Origin: Heterotrichella gracilis
Lineage: Eukaryota; Sar; Xanthophyceae; Tribonematales; Xanthonemataceae
Direction: 5' to 3'
Length of the DNA stretch: 64,000 bases
Assembly: GCA_032358255.1 (NCBI GenBank)
Contig: JAULBX010002778.1
Span: 62,001 to 126,000, forward strand
The notes beneath the pieces are model-generated. The model saw only the letters and a program-made list of their open reading frames with translations. It was not told the DNA's origin and ran no database searches. Each line of letters opens with the position of its first letter. Positions within the stretch are counted from its first letter, which is position 1. A program made the position numbers and the translations under genes. Shown here one piece after another: positions 13,101 through 24,500 of the stretch.

Positions 13101-14127
13101 CTGCCGTTACCTCCACAGGGTTCAGCTGGTGGTGCGCCCAGGCAACCCAGCACTGTTTGGGCCCCTGCCTGCAACCAACAACGGCAGCGCACCCTGGTAC
13201 ATGGACGCAGCACAGGGCCAGATCTTCTCATACCTGCCCACGCTGCCCACCAACCCCACCATTGTGGCCATTGCGCCAGCGGCCGGCGGGGGGCTGAACG
13301 TAAGTGTGTCCATGGATGCGCGCGGGGGCACCAACCTCACAGCCGCCATCAACGCCACGCGCACAGGCAACACCACACTGGTCTGCACACCGGGCCTGGC
13401 CAACGCATTCTTTGGGCGCAAGCTGCTGCAGATGCAGGCGGAGCCAGGGGTCGAGGTTGGAAACCCTAGGCTAGGGCGCCGCCTGCTCCTGTCCGACCCT
13501 CCTCCCAGCGTGATCCAGGTGGTGCTGCCCCCGCTGGTGCCTGGCCAGTACCAGTTCCAGGTGATGGCGATTGGCAGCAACATCGGCAACGCCACCGAGG
13601 CGTCGCTGGTGTTCCCGGTGTTCGGCAAGCGCTGGAACGGTGCGTGGCTGCTGGACGGGCCTCAACTGCCGGGTGCATGCCGGATGATGCTGTGCGCCTG
13701 TATGTACCTTGGCGGCATCATGCTTGCAGGCCACCGTGGGCACTGTTGGTGTGTTGCCTTGCATGAGTTGGGGCACAGGGCACTGATGCGCACGTGGTTC
13801 CATGTGCAGTGTGTTAACAACAGCTGCCACGGGGAGGTCCCGCTGCGGCACGCCAGCAAGCTAGCAGCGCGCACCTCCACCAGGGCGCCTCCAGGGGCTG
13901 CCTGGAGCCGCCTGGGCATGCACTCAGCGGCAGCACCTGCCCGCCCCTTGTGCTGCAATATGCGCTGGCTGGCCTCGGGGGAAGTGGACTGGGCATCATC
14001 AGGACACACTTCTTGGATTGGCGGGAAACCAAACCATTCGCAGCACTATGCTGGCGGTGTGCCCTGGCTGTCACCCCAGGGATGCCATGCTGGCAAGCGC
14101 ACCAGGCGCATGTCATACTGTCACTGA
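10105..14127 (+). CDS. Secreted discoidin-like + LRR cell-surface protein
   Basis: Begins with a signal peptide (RTAVLLALVCCLGLVQA at residues ~6-22), followed by a basic proline-rich segment of KRPPPVK-type repeats, typical of algal wall/extracellular glycoproteins. Exons 2-3 (10656-10841, from 11030) form a discoidin/fucolectin-like domain (AIDGKSA, WWLDLG, NYEIRMG, GRYLSVA, LQDVAIYG). Exon 4 (about 11602-11819) is an LRR N-cap with NWTGVTCD. Exons 11965-12045, 12181-12246, 12505-12582 and 12804-12875 each encode one plant-type LRR (DLSGNSLTGELP and so on), all between phase-2 introns. The exon from 13119 holds a Ser/Thr/Asn-rich region with many N-glycosylation sites and RKLLQ/RRLLLS motifs. 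No kinase domain is seen. The exon 3/4 join and everything after about 13640, where a GTGCGT donor could end the exon, are uncertain; the frame stays open to a TGA at 14127. Confidence 0.8.
11452..11536. repeat. Intronic tandem repeat (TTGCATGTGGGGA-type)
   Basis: About five imperfect copies of a 15-16 base unit (gattgcatgtggg) lie in the intron between the discoidin-like exons and the LRR N-cap exon. No coding or splice role is evident. Confidence 0.75.
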
Positions 14128-15529
14128 CGGCTAAAGCATTGCTTGGGCGGCATGCAGTTAGGAATCGTATTGCTTACTGTGGGTATATTTTTTACAGGTT
14201 TTTTTTTCATTATGTAGTTGTTTTACAGTTAGTACATGATAGCTTCACATTTCTGTCACTGATTTTAATTGACACTTGTATGCATTTAGATGAATCATCA
14301 GTTTGAGGAGTTGGCAAATATATCATGCATGCTGGTCGAATGAATCATTACAATAAATTGCAAGCTGTAGTTTTTCCAAGGTCCCTGGGGGTGAAACTTG
14401 GTGAGAAAAGCCAGACAAGTTAGGTTCAAGTACTCTGTGGAACAGGATGTCCAAATACATCACGATTCAATCCGGCGGCCCCGGGTGGGTGCCTGGAGGC
14501 CCTGGCGGATGGTATTGCGTTGCTGTCATATCATGTTCTTTGAACTGTGCAACATCGTTTGCGCAATGGGGCTATAGTATGCATTGGGTTTGCGCAATAG
14601 TGGCTTTTGTATGTATTTCCAAAATATATAATACCAAGACTTTGCATATTTATTAACAATTCTATGGTAGGGTTATCAATGTATCTTTAAAACATCATAT
14701 CATCGTGAGTCAGACACAATGTGTCATGTCATGAGCCAATGAGCTACGAATATCGTGGTCCAGGACGTGGATATGTACATTCAATCTGATTTTGAACGTT
14801 TGTTGCAATCATGAATGCACCATTGATCATTGATGCGTGCATGCCTGTCTATCAGTCGTGACGATGATCACATTGCTCGAGCTGTACTGTCACAGTGATA
14901 GAAAATTGCGATCGGATCCCAGGCCTGCAATGATTCAGAATGTACAACTTGAAGCCATTATGATATGATATTAATCTGTTGCAATCGCAGCTTAAACTTA
15001 TAAGACATAGTGTGCTACTCGATGGATGATCCACAAGTCCTAAGGCTTCAAGCTCAGCTGTGGCATTCGATCGAACTGAGCTGAGCTGGCCGCCAGGCCC
15101 TGGGCAAGTCCCTGCTGGCGCCAACATACACGCCTCAATGCGCGTGGGAGGCCATGCCACCACCACCGAGGCGCGCTGCACTGCAGCCTACCAGGCCAAA
15201 TGTTAAGAAATTGCCATATTGTTAAAGACAAAAGCAGTCTACGGTACCAAACGGTAGAAAACGGGCCACAATCGGCGGGGTATCCACATGGATTGCCACC
15301 GCGATAGGGTGATCACATCCAATGAAGATCGTGTCTGGCCAAGCTCCGCCTCCCCATCAGAGTGAACCTATCACTGATGGCCATGCCAGTACCATACCAA
15401 GTCACCCGGGTGTGCAATGCGCACACTTTCAAACCCAGAACTCCAGGACAATTGGCGAGTAGGCTGCTTAAATTTTTGAATTGCTAGTCGAACCACCACA
15501 TCTTGGCAACCACCAATTGAATCTTGTGT
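14128..15529. other. AT-rich convergent intergenic region
   Basis: Lies between the 3' ends of two convergent genes. About 14160-14800 is markedly AT-rich compared with the flanks, with T and A runs. No exon, tRNA or mobile-element ORF was recognised. Confidence 0.4.
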
Positions 15530-18500
15530 CTAGTCCTCCTCCTCATCCTGTACCCTTTGCCCCGCACACGCATCCTTGCAGGCCTGCCTGTGCTGGGTCC
15601 AGTGCGCACGCTGGCACTTGCCCCCGCAGTACCAAACCTGCCCGCACTTGCACCTCTGCAGGGACACATCCCCGCCTACAGGCAGGTCCAAACAGTAGAC
15701 ACAGGTCAACAGTGCGAAGAGAACAAACAGGTCAAACAGGTCAACTGGTACACGCAAGTCAAACAGTGCAGAGGTGCAGATAGCACTCAGTACACACAGT
15801 GCAATGATGAGATCGAGAAGCAACATGACTGCACAGGCGTGCTGCTTTTTGCAGGTCTATCAAGCATGTAGAATTACCCATCCCACCCACCTGGCGCCCC
15901 CCCACAGCTGCTGCAGATCTTCCTCCCCTCCTCCCCCTCCAGCCCCCACAGCTCCCCTGGGTCCAGCTCCTCCCCGTCAGCCTCGCTGTCTTTGCTCACC
16001 TTGGGCGTGGGCATGCGCTTCTTCACTGCACCGGGCGGAACCGCAAACCAGTCTGGGGCCAGGCGCTCATCCCCGGGCAGCAGCAGCTTGAATTCCCTGG
16101 GGGCAGGGCAGGGAAAAGCCAGGCGGAGGTTTAGGGTTTCGGGTTTAGGGGCAAGCCAGGCGGCGGTGACAAGTACATATGGTGGCATCCCATAGAGCAA
16201 CAACGCACCCCTCCAACTGTGCCCGAATCCCTAGTCTGTGTATACTGCAAGAGGGCGCAACCGGGCGACAAGCGCACCACACATGACATTCCTGCACACC
16301 ACATCAACCCTACATGGGATGGTAGCACCTTAACCAACCCCCGTGTCTCCCTTCTTTACCTTCATTTGGTTTATTCCTAGCTAAATCAATTGTGATAATC
16401 ATAATAAATTGATTCTAGTTAATTTTTATTGTAGTTGATTACTAAACATTTACCCCCCCCCCCCCCCATCCCCCCACCTGAATGCCACCGCCAGGTACAC
16501 AGTGAGCAGCAGCGGCAGGTGCAGCCGCACGGGGAACAGGTCCTTCTGAGCGTACTTGGCCAAGAAGCGCTGCGCGCGGCCCACGTGCTTGTTGGCCGCC
16601 CCCACCACCTCCAGCAGGGGGGACAGCTGCGCCAGGGAGATGGGGAAGGAAGAGGCCATCCAGCAGCGGCCAGTCACCTTGCGGCCGGAGGAGGGGGGGC
16701 GGGACTGCAAGCGGGAAGGGGAGGGAGCGGGGAGATCAGACCAGGCAGGCATGGGGCATGGTCACAGACAAATGCCATGCATGCATTTCCACACCCTTAG
16801 CGGCAGCCGGATACATACCCCGCAGTCTCTCCCATACTCAGGCTATTGCTGGGAGTATATGTGGCAAGAGGCAGAGCCAAGGGTAATGCAGCATTTTCAA
16901 AGTGTAGCCAATGAGCGCATGACCCGGACATGGTTGCAGCAGGAGGCTGACACAGCCCATTCATCAGTCTTAGTTGTTGTTGGTTGTCAACGCTCACGGG
17001 GATGCAAAAACTGGCTGCGGCTGTCCACCGCAGGCTACATGCATGGTCTTGCCCGCACCTGCTTAGGCGCCGCCTGGTCCGCCTTCCCCCCAGCCGCCTG
17101 CCCTCCCCCCTTTCCACCCCCTTGCGCGTCCCCCTTTCCCCCCAGGTCAAACAACCCCAGCCCAACCTCCTCTATGCTGTCAGGCTCAGCCTCCATGGCC
17201 AGGTAGTCGTGCCAGGTGGCGTCAGGGGGGAGCACGAAGGGGGTCTGCGGAGAAGATGGGGCAGGGATCAGCATGCTGTTCAGCACAACCCACCCACAGG
17301 GGTGACGGCAGCGGCAGCGGCACTGCGGCATGCATGCAGCGACACCCCCACATGCCACAGCTGCGCCCCCTGTCATATAGGATACTATTGAAATGAGAGT
17401 ACCTCCCATCCTGCGAAGCCCCAGCCCCGTTTTCCAATATCCCGCCCCTGGTTTTACACATGCACCCCGGGCCGCTCACAGCATTGCCACGTGACATGGA
17501 CCCATCTTGGCAATTGACGGCGTAATGCACATCCCGGTGACGTAAACATGCTTGCAAGCATCAGGCATCGCAACATGTACCCACACGATGGTAAAAAAAT
17601 AGTATTAAATGATGCAGCGCTCCCCCCCTCCTCGCACCTTTAGTATGTTGACCGCCGCCAGTCGCCCCACAAAGTCGTACACCGTAGTGCTCCACCCCTC
17701 CACCGTCTCCTTGAGCACCCCCCCTAGCCACCCCTTGGCCTCCTTGAAGCGCACCCCCACAAGCTTCACCTTGCTCTTGCCGGCGCCGCCTTGCATCATG
17801 TCCTCAACCTGGTACAAGGGGCGGGGGGTAATGAGGGTCACGGGGATGAGGGACATTTATGGGAAGGTTAGCACAGTCTAGGGAGCGCGCAATCGCCGCA
17901 CACAATTCCATGGACATTGATATGCCATATGGTGCTCAGCTTGGACGCCTTTCCTGTGAATGAAGTAGTAATTGCCGACTGCCACTGCAAATTTGTAACT
18001 GTACTTACATTTGCAGGTGGGAATTGCAGCTGGCAAATTGCAACTGTATCTGTAATTGGTGATTGTAAGTGCAAGGATGTGCCTAGCCAGTGGGTTCCAG
18101 CCACCTCCTCGTCCTTGAGCCATGTGCCATCTACCCCAGTTGGTACACTACTCATCCCACACAGGATGCCACAGGCAGGCAAGGGAATGGCACCAAGCGC
18201 TGCGTCCGGCACCCACCTCCTCGTCCACGCTTGGCTTGCCTTTCTTCCTCTCCTCCGTGAGGTCAAAGTATGTCCCCTTGTCGCGGTTGACAAACCACAG
18301 GCCGGCGGGTGTGGTTGCGTTGTCAAACAGCAGGCTGAAGCTGCCGCGCTTCCAGCCGGGGATGACGGAGGTGGACTGCGGGGGGACGGGGCGGCAGGGT
18401 GGCAACAAAGCTTATCACACCCCATGTGTTCCACCAGTAGATGTGTGCACTATTTATATGATGATCACTCATGTGCTGAAGTTGGAATAGGGTTGCCAAA

Positions 18501-20602
18501 TTCATGGAATTTGTGTTGAAATATTCAGCAGCGCCAATCATACCCCCCCAGCCCCCCACAGCCGCACACTGCCGTGTACCCACCCGACCCACGCTGGGCA
18601 CAGCTGTTTGCCCATGCCAGCCACCACAGGACCACCTCTATGCCCATGCTCCTCCCCCTCTCCTCCTCTGCCATGTGCATATCATTCCCACCTACTGCAT
18701 TGCAGTTATGGCCTCTCCCCCTACCTTGTCATCCGGCCCCATGAGTGTCCCGTCCACCCTCAGCCTTGTGCCCCCCTTGTACAGCGTGTAGGTGTCGTGC
18801 GGGGCAAGGCGGCGCAGCACGGGGCCAAGCACGGGGGAGGAAAGCTCCCACTTGAGCTGAAGAAAGGGGAGGAGAGGGTGGGTCAGGAGCCACTGCCACT
18901 GGCACGTGCCAAGAAGCTTGCAAGGGGAACAACCCACCATTGCCATAGGCAGCACCAGGCCCTGCCCCATGCATAATGTGCTAGGCAGCATATGGTACCC
19001 ATGGGCCCTGGCGTGTGCATATGGTGGCGCTGTGGGGTGTGAGTCCCCCACAACTTCCTCCCTCCCTCGATTTTTACATTTATATTAGTATTCTTTCACT
19101 ATTTTTTCCTGTTTCCCCACCTTGAGCGTGAAGTCCGGCATGTTTGCCATGGTTGCCACCAGCTCCAGCTTCTTTGCACGGATGAGGGACTTGACCTCGG
19201 CGGCATGCGCGGTGTACAGGGCCTGGAGGGTGGGGGGGAGGGGTCAGTTGAAGCGCAATGGCGGCGCAGCATGGCCAGGCAGGACACAAGATGATAGTAT
19301 GTTTTAGATGGATTATCGAAGTTGTTCACCAGTGGGCCCCAACGACTGCTTGGCGTTCATCTTACATGTAATGGATGGGATACCAGGCGACCCAGTGTGG
19401 TGACCTGTGTGGAGTGCTCTGGACAACTGCTGCATGGTGCATGACAGAACTTTCATATTGCTGCCACACTGGCGTACCCATCAGATGCATCCTCTCATAG
19501 AGGTACAGGCACAGGCCAGCCAGCCCCCACCCCCGCATCCGCCCCCCTCACCTTCATAACCCCCCTGTTCCCCAGCGCCACCGCCTCATCCAGCGGTGTC
19601 CACCTGGCGGAGTTGCGCGCCTCGCAGCCCAGCCCCCCCGCAATGAGCGCCTCCACCGCACCAAGGTGCTGCCGCAGCACAGCCACGTGCAGGGCCTGTG
19701 GGGTTGGGTGGGAGGGTGGCGTCAGTGGTTGCTGGCTGCACGCACACTGGTGTGGGACCTGCCCTTGCATGCGTCATGGCGCCAGCTGTGGTGATTGTGT
19801 ATGTGCCATGCGCATGCGGGTGGGTTTGAAGAGCGTGGTGATAACATCAGTGGCGGACGGCTGCATGTGCAGAATCTCGCAACTTGCCCCACATACACGC
19901 GCCACGGCACCACTGCAGTGATTGTGCACGCGCCATGCCCAACAGCATGTGGGATGCTGTGTGGCCAGAGCAGGTGCAGCAGCACCCTACCCATGACCAC
20001 GCCATGCCCTGTGAGTTGAGCCGCTGGATGCAATTCCCCCCCCCTTTCCCCCTTCCCCTACCGTGTTCCCCTGTGGGTCCAGCGCCAGGTGCTGCTCAGG
20101 GGGCAGGGACTCAAGTGCCCGCCTCACGCCAGCCACATCACCGGCAAAGGCGGCCCTGCAAAGGGGGGGGGGTGGGGGGTGGTCAACATCAGAGAGCAGG
20201 CCTTGAACCCCATACTGGAGCAGGTGGGTGTATCTGACTACCAAGCGTGTGTTATCATGGCCGTGGTACCTGTGTAGGGGGTAGTCCGAGGCGGCCGCCT
20301 GTGCGCCTGACGCCACCCGCTCTTCGTCCACTTGGGCGCCAACATAGCCTCCCCCCCCTGCAACCACACCAGGCACACGTGAAACCCGCCCAGCGCATTG
20401 CGCCCAGTAGGTGAGGTGCACGCCAGTGCACAGATATTGCACAACGCCCAGACCCCAGTCCAGGGTTCAGCTCAAGGCCACCCAATAGGTTCCACCCCAC
20501 CCCACCCCCCTCCCCCCCAGGCCCCCACCCACCTTCCTCCTGCTCTTCCTCCCCTGCATCCTCATAGCAGTCGTAAAATTCCTCCTCCCCGTCAGAACTC
20601 AT
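15530..20602 (-). CDS. ANKRD13-like protein with C-terminal MYND finger
   Basis: Ankyrin plus GPCR_chapero_1-type protein. The start is an acidic exon (MSSDGEEEFYDCYED). Exons then join in frame as DYPLHRAAFAGDVAGVRRALE (first ankyrin repeat), ALHVAVLRQHLGAVEALI and ARWTPLDEAVALGNRGV (further repeats), PDFTLKLKWELSSPVLGPV, TYTLYKGGTRLRVDGTLMG, GSFSLLFDN, KVKLVGVRFKEAKGWLGG and TTVYDFVGRLAAVNI, the order seen in ANKRD13 proteins, which bind ubiquitinated cargo on endosomes. Exons at about 17250-17130, 16705-16480 and 16110-15890 follow. The last exon completes a MYND zinc finger: CSSC is in exon 16110-15890, and GGDVSLQRCKCGQVWYCGGKC, H and the final C are in the last exon; the donor and acceptor keep frame exactly. 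ANKRD13 proteins normally end in ubiquitin-interacting motifs; I see none. Role inferred: protein-protein adaptor in trafficking or chaperoning. Confidence 0.85.
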
Positions 20603-21553
20603 GGCACAGCACCACCCCCTGCTGACAACCACGGGTGGCGCGGTGGCGCTGGTGCTGGTGGGGTGGGGTGTGTGGGGCGGTGGGGCGGGTGGGGCGTGTT
20701 GGGACCAAGAGTGGCTGTTCAGTGACGGTTATAAGCTAGCTAGATCAAATGCAGGGATAGGTACAGGGTCATATCAAGGTTCCAGTCGTTGTAGTGTCAC
20801 AAACAGGAGGTGGGTCTTAACGGTCCCACGACGTGTGGGACACTAGGCCTGTCGATAAAGGCCACCATGTGTTTAGAAATGAGGTAAGACTGGGCGCAAT
20901 ACAATAATACAGCGAATGGGTCCTCGGCGGTTTACAACGAGTACCTTGGACGTAGATGCGTGTTCGTCAATATGCATGCATTGCAATCCCTACTTCGCCC
21001 ACACTCTAAAAAGGCCACTGTCGGACACAAAGCGCTGCACAGGAATACAACAGGCCTTTGCAAGTACTTTACAACGTGTGTGGCTTGAAGCAGTCGATGT
21101 TAAAATGCTCCCTCACAGAGGCCTCACCAATAAACGATGATATTATAATTATATATATTATTCATCGCCGACCTCCTCGTTTTCGCATTCCAGCAGTGTC
21201 CTCCCCTTCTGTCAAATGGCAGGTGACATTGGACAACAAACTTGTTATCGTTGCATCCAGTCTTCTGCCTAGACTCTCGCAGCCATTACCAAGCAAATAC
21301 TCCATCCTGGGTATGGGCTGGTAAAGATTGGCCACTGTCTTTACAAGTGCCATTGTCACAACAGCTTGCCAGAAACGTTCGCCTCCCTGCCACTCCCACC
21401 ACTGCCTGGCGGCCCAACAACCCCCTGCCGCTGCCACGCACCAAGCCCATGCGCAGCGACCCCCTCTCGTGGCACACACGCCCAGCGCACATTATGGCGT
21501 TTGCGCACCCCCTGCCCGCCACCCACCCCACACCCCATCCCCCACCCCCCGCC
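20603..21553. other. Intergenic: 5' flank of ankyrin-MYND gene, 3' flank of PMS1
   Basis: Both flanking genes are on the minus strand, so this holds the PMS1 3' untranslated region (a minus-strand TGTAA at 21341-21345 is a candidate polyadenylation signal) and the promoter of the ankyrin-MYND gene. No other gene was supported. Confidence 0.4.
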
Positions 21554-24500
21554 TCACTCCACTTCCATCGCCTCTGTGTCCTCCCCTGCCTGCGTGGCGT
21601 TGCCCCCCCTGGCCACCTCCTGCCCCCCCTGCCTCATCTTGCTGAGATCGCTGAGGTGGCGCATGGTTGGTCGGCCGTGCGGGCAGTTCCACGGTGCCTG
21701 CAGCTGCGCCATGCGCCGCACCAGCCGCTCCATTGTGCGCCGCTCCAGCGCCCGCCCCACCATGATGGAGGAGCGGCAGGCACGCATGGCAAGCATGGCG
21801 CGCACCCTGCGCAAGGGGAGAGGGGGTGGAGGCCACCTGGTGGGGTGCCACATGCTACCTGGCTGCAGCCATCAAGTGCAACGGGGTGGTGCAAAGCTGG
21901 GGCCACCCTGAGCGTCCGCCAGGGCGGTGCTGCTATGATGGAGTTGTCGGGCAGCAGTTGGGGCAGGAATGGTGGCTAGCCAGGTGGCGCGGGGGGCACC
22001 AGGGGCATGCAACATGGGGGGACGGCGCAATGGGCATGTCAGGGTACAGGTGCCCAACGTACTTCTTGGGTCGCGTGATTGCCTTGGCCTCAGGACCTCC
22101 CATCGCAATGGGTGCCGCGCCGCCGTTCTGCAGGGGGAGCAACGGGGAGTGCGTCAAGGGGACGGGACACAGGTAGTGTTGAATTTGCAACAGTGCGTGT
22201 GGTGGCCTGCGCCCCTGAACTCCGTAGGTATGCAATTTGGTGCAGGGAATCCACCACTTGAGCTGCCACTGTGAACAGCCATCACTCCACCTCCGGGCAA
22301 GTTCACAGATTGATTGCGTGGGACATGCATGACATGGGGGGACATCCATTGTTTTGTTTCTAAAATGCTAATGAATATCCCCTAATGCGTTGACACCGCC
22401 AGTGCAGAGATGGTACAAGCAGTGTTTGGACAGGGATGTTCAACATAAGGTATGTAGGACTGACTGTTAATCTGGCTTTATTGCTGGACCTCATTTTAGT
22501 AAGTAAGTAATGTGGGCGAGGAGATAGATCCAACACAATGGATGACCACGCTCCTAACCTCCCCCGCACCTCCAGCAGGTCCAGCAGCTCTCGCACATCA
22601 TCCGCCCCAAAGGTCACCCCCTGGCTCACAGGCACACCCGCAAGCACCAGGCGGCCCTCACTGTCATCACGCAGCTCAAAGCCATTGGCGCGAAATACAG
22701 CCAGGTGGTCCCTGGGAAGGGGGAGGGGGCAGGCCAGCTCAGGAGGAGGCTGGAGAAGTGATCCTTCGGGGTATTTAAAGTAAAGTGGGCATCAGGGGAC
22801 GGTCGTGATGGCCCCGTTTAGCTTTAGAGGGCAAATACAAGTGATGGTGCATGCTGCTGCCATAAGATATGCTAGCAAAGAGAACCTGGTGTAAGAGTTG
22901 TATCGACAACAACATTGCGCATCGTCACAATACCCATGCTCAGCCTCCCCTTCCCCCCAATCCCCACCACCCCACCTTGCCAGCTCCTCATCCTCTGGCT
23001 GCAGCCCCAGCCTCTGTGCAATGAGCAGCGGCTGGCGGTGCAGGGTGGTGCTGGCGGCAAGGCGCTCAAAGTTTGCCTTCTCATCAGTGGCGTGCTGGTC
23101 GATGATGAACAGGTGGGGGCCAAGCCTGGGGGGGAAGGGAGGTGGCAGTGCTTGAGGGTGGGAAGGGACATGGCATGCAGTCAACCTGATCAGGATTTTG
23201 CTTATAAAGGTGTCCTTACTAAGTAGGGCACCCACACAATCCACTGGCCTGCCCTGTTGCCGACAGCGGCGGCGCCATGCAGCCCAATACCATGCCCCTG
23301 CACCATGCTGCGGCAACGTGCAACCCATCAGGCACAGCGGCCACATTCCCCTTCAGCGTGCATGCGATTGGATGTCATACCACACATGTGCCACCCCATT
23401 CAAACCACCAGTCAACCCAAGGTTGATCCCCCCCCTATGCCCTCCAACCCCCCCAATCCCCACCTCGCCACGATGAACCCCAGGTTGAACTGGCCCACCA
23501 CCCGCATGCGCGCAAAGTCCGCCTTGTCAAACAACAGAGACAGCTCATGCTCAGCAGCACCCTCGCGCTGCTCACGGCTCAAACCACCCAGGTCAGCGGC
23601 AAGCGGCTGAAGGGAGGCGGCGGCAAAGCGGGACCGACGCGCAGCAGCCTCGCCTCCCTCCTGGTCCCCTGGTGTCATCTTATTTTGCCCCCCCTTGAGC
23701 CGCGCCCCCAGCCGCGCCTGCAGGCTGCGCCAGTCGTAGTCCACTTGTATGTCCCCGTCAGGGCAGGGAGTGAACCCGGGCAGTGCGCCTGGCTCAGGGG
23801 CATCCAGCAGCGCGGCAGTGGTGTCATCCCACATGGCGCCATCCACATCCTGTAAGGGGGGTGGGGCACCAGCCAGGTCAGCATTGTTGCAATCCAATGC
23901 AATGCGCAATCCAGGCAAAACCTTGTCATGAGTGGGGTGCGTGTAGTGCCATGCCTGCGCTCGCACTCCTAGCCACCAAGGGAAGAGCGTCATCGCCCAC
24001 TTGGCAATGCACCTCGCACATGTGTGCACAAGGCACCTAATGGATGGGCGCCCCCGTACCTCGTCGATCCTCACGCTCCCTCCCTCTGGCAGCTCACCAC
24101 CACCTGCCACCTGTAACCTTGCTTTTTCAGATTGCCCCACTTCTGCATCCAGCGCCGGAGATGTGCTCCTGCGCCGCTTCCCCGTACCACCCACTGTACC
24201 ACCCTCAGCATCCGAGCCACTGTCTGATGGCACAAGGGGGGTGGCAGGGGAAGGCTGGGGCCCCTGTGCGTGCGGCGAGGAGGAGGTGGCTTCCGAGGCA
24301 TTGGGTGCAGGTCGGTGGTGGGTGAGGACTGGGGATGGAGCTGGGTTTCCACTGGGATCCGAGAACATATCCTCATCAATGCCGGAATCCTCTTCCGCCT
24401 CCTCCTCAGCCGCATGCGCGCTGGGTCCTGGTGGTGAGGGCTGCTGTGCTGTGGCGCCCTCCCCCCCCACCTCTTCCTCCATGCCGCTCCCTTCCTCCCC

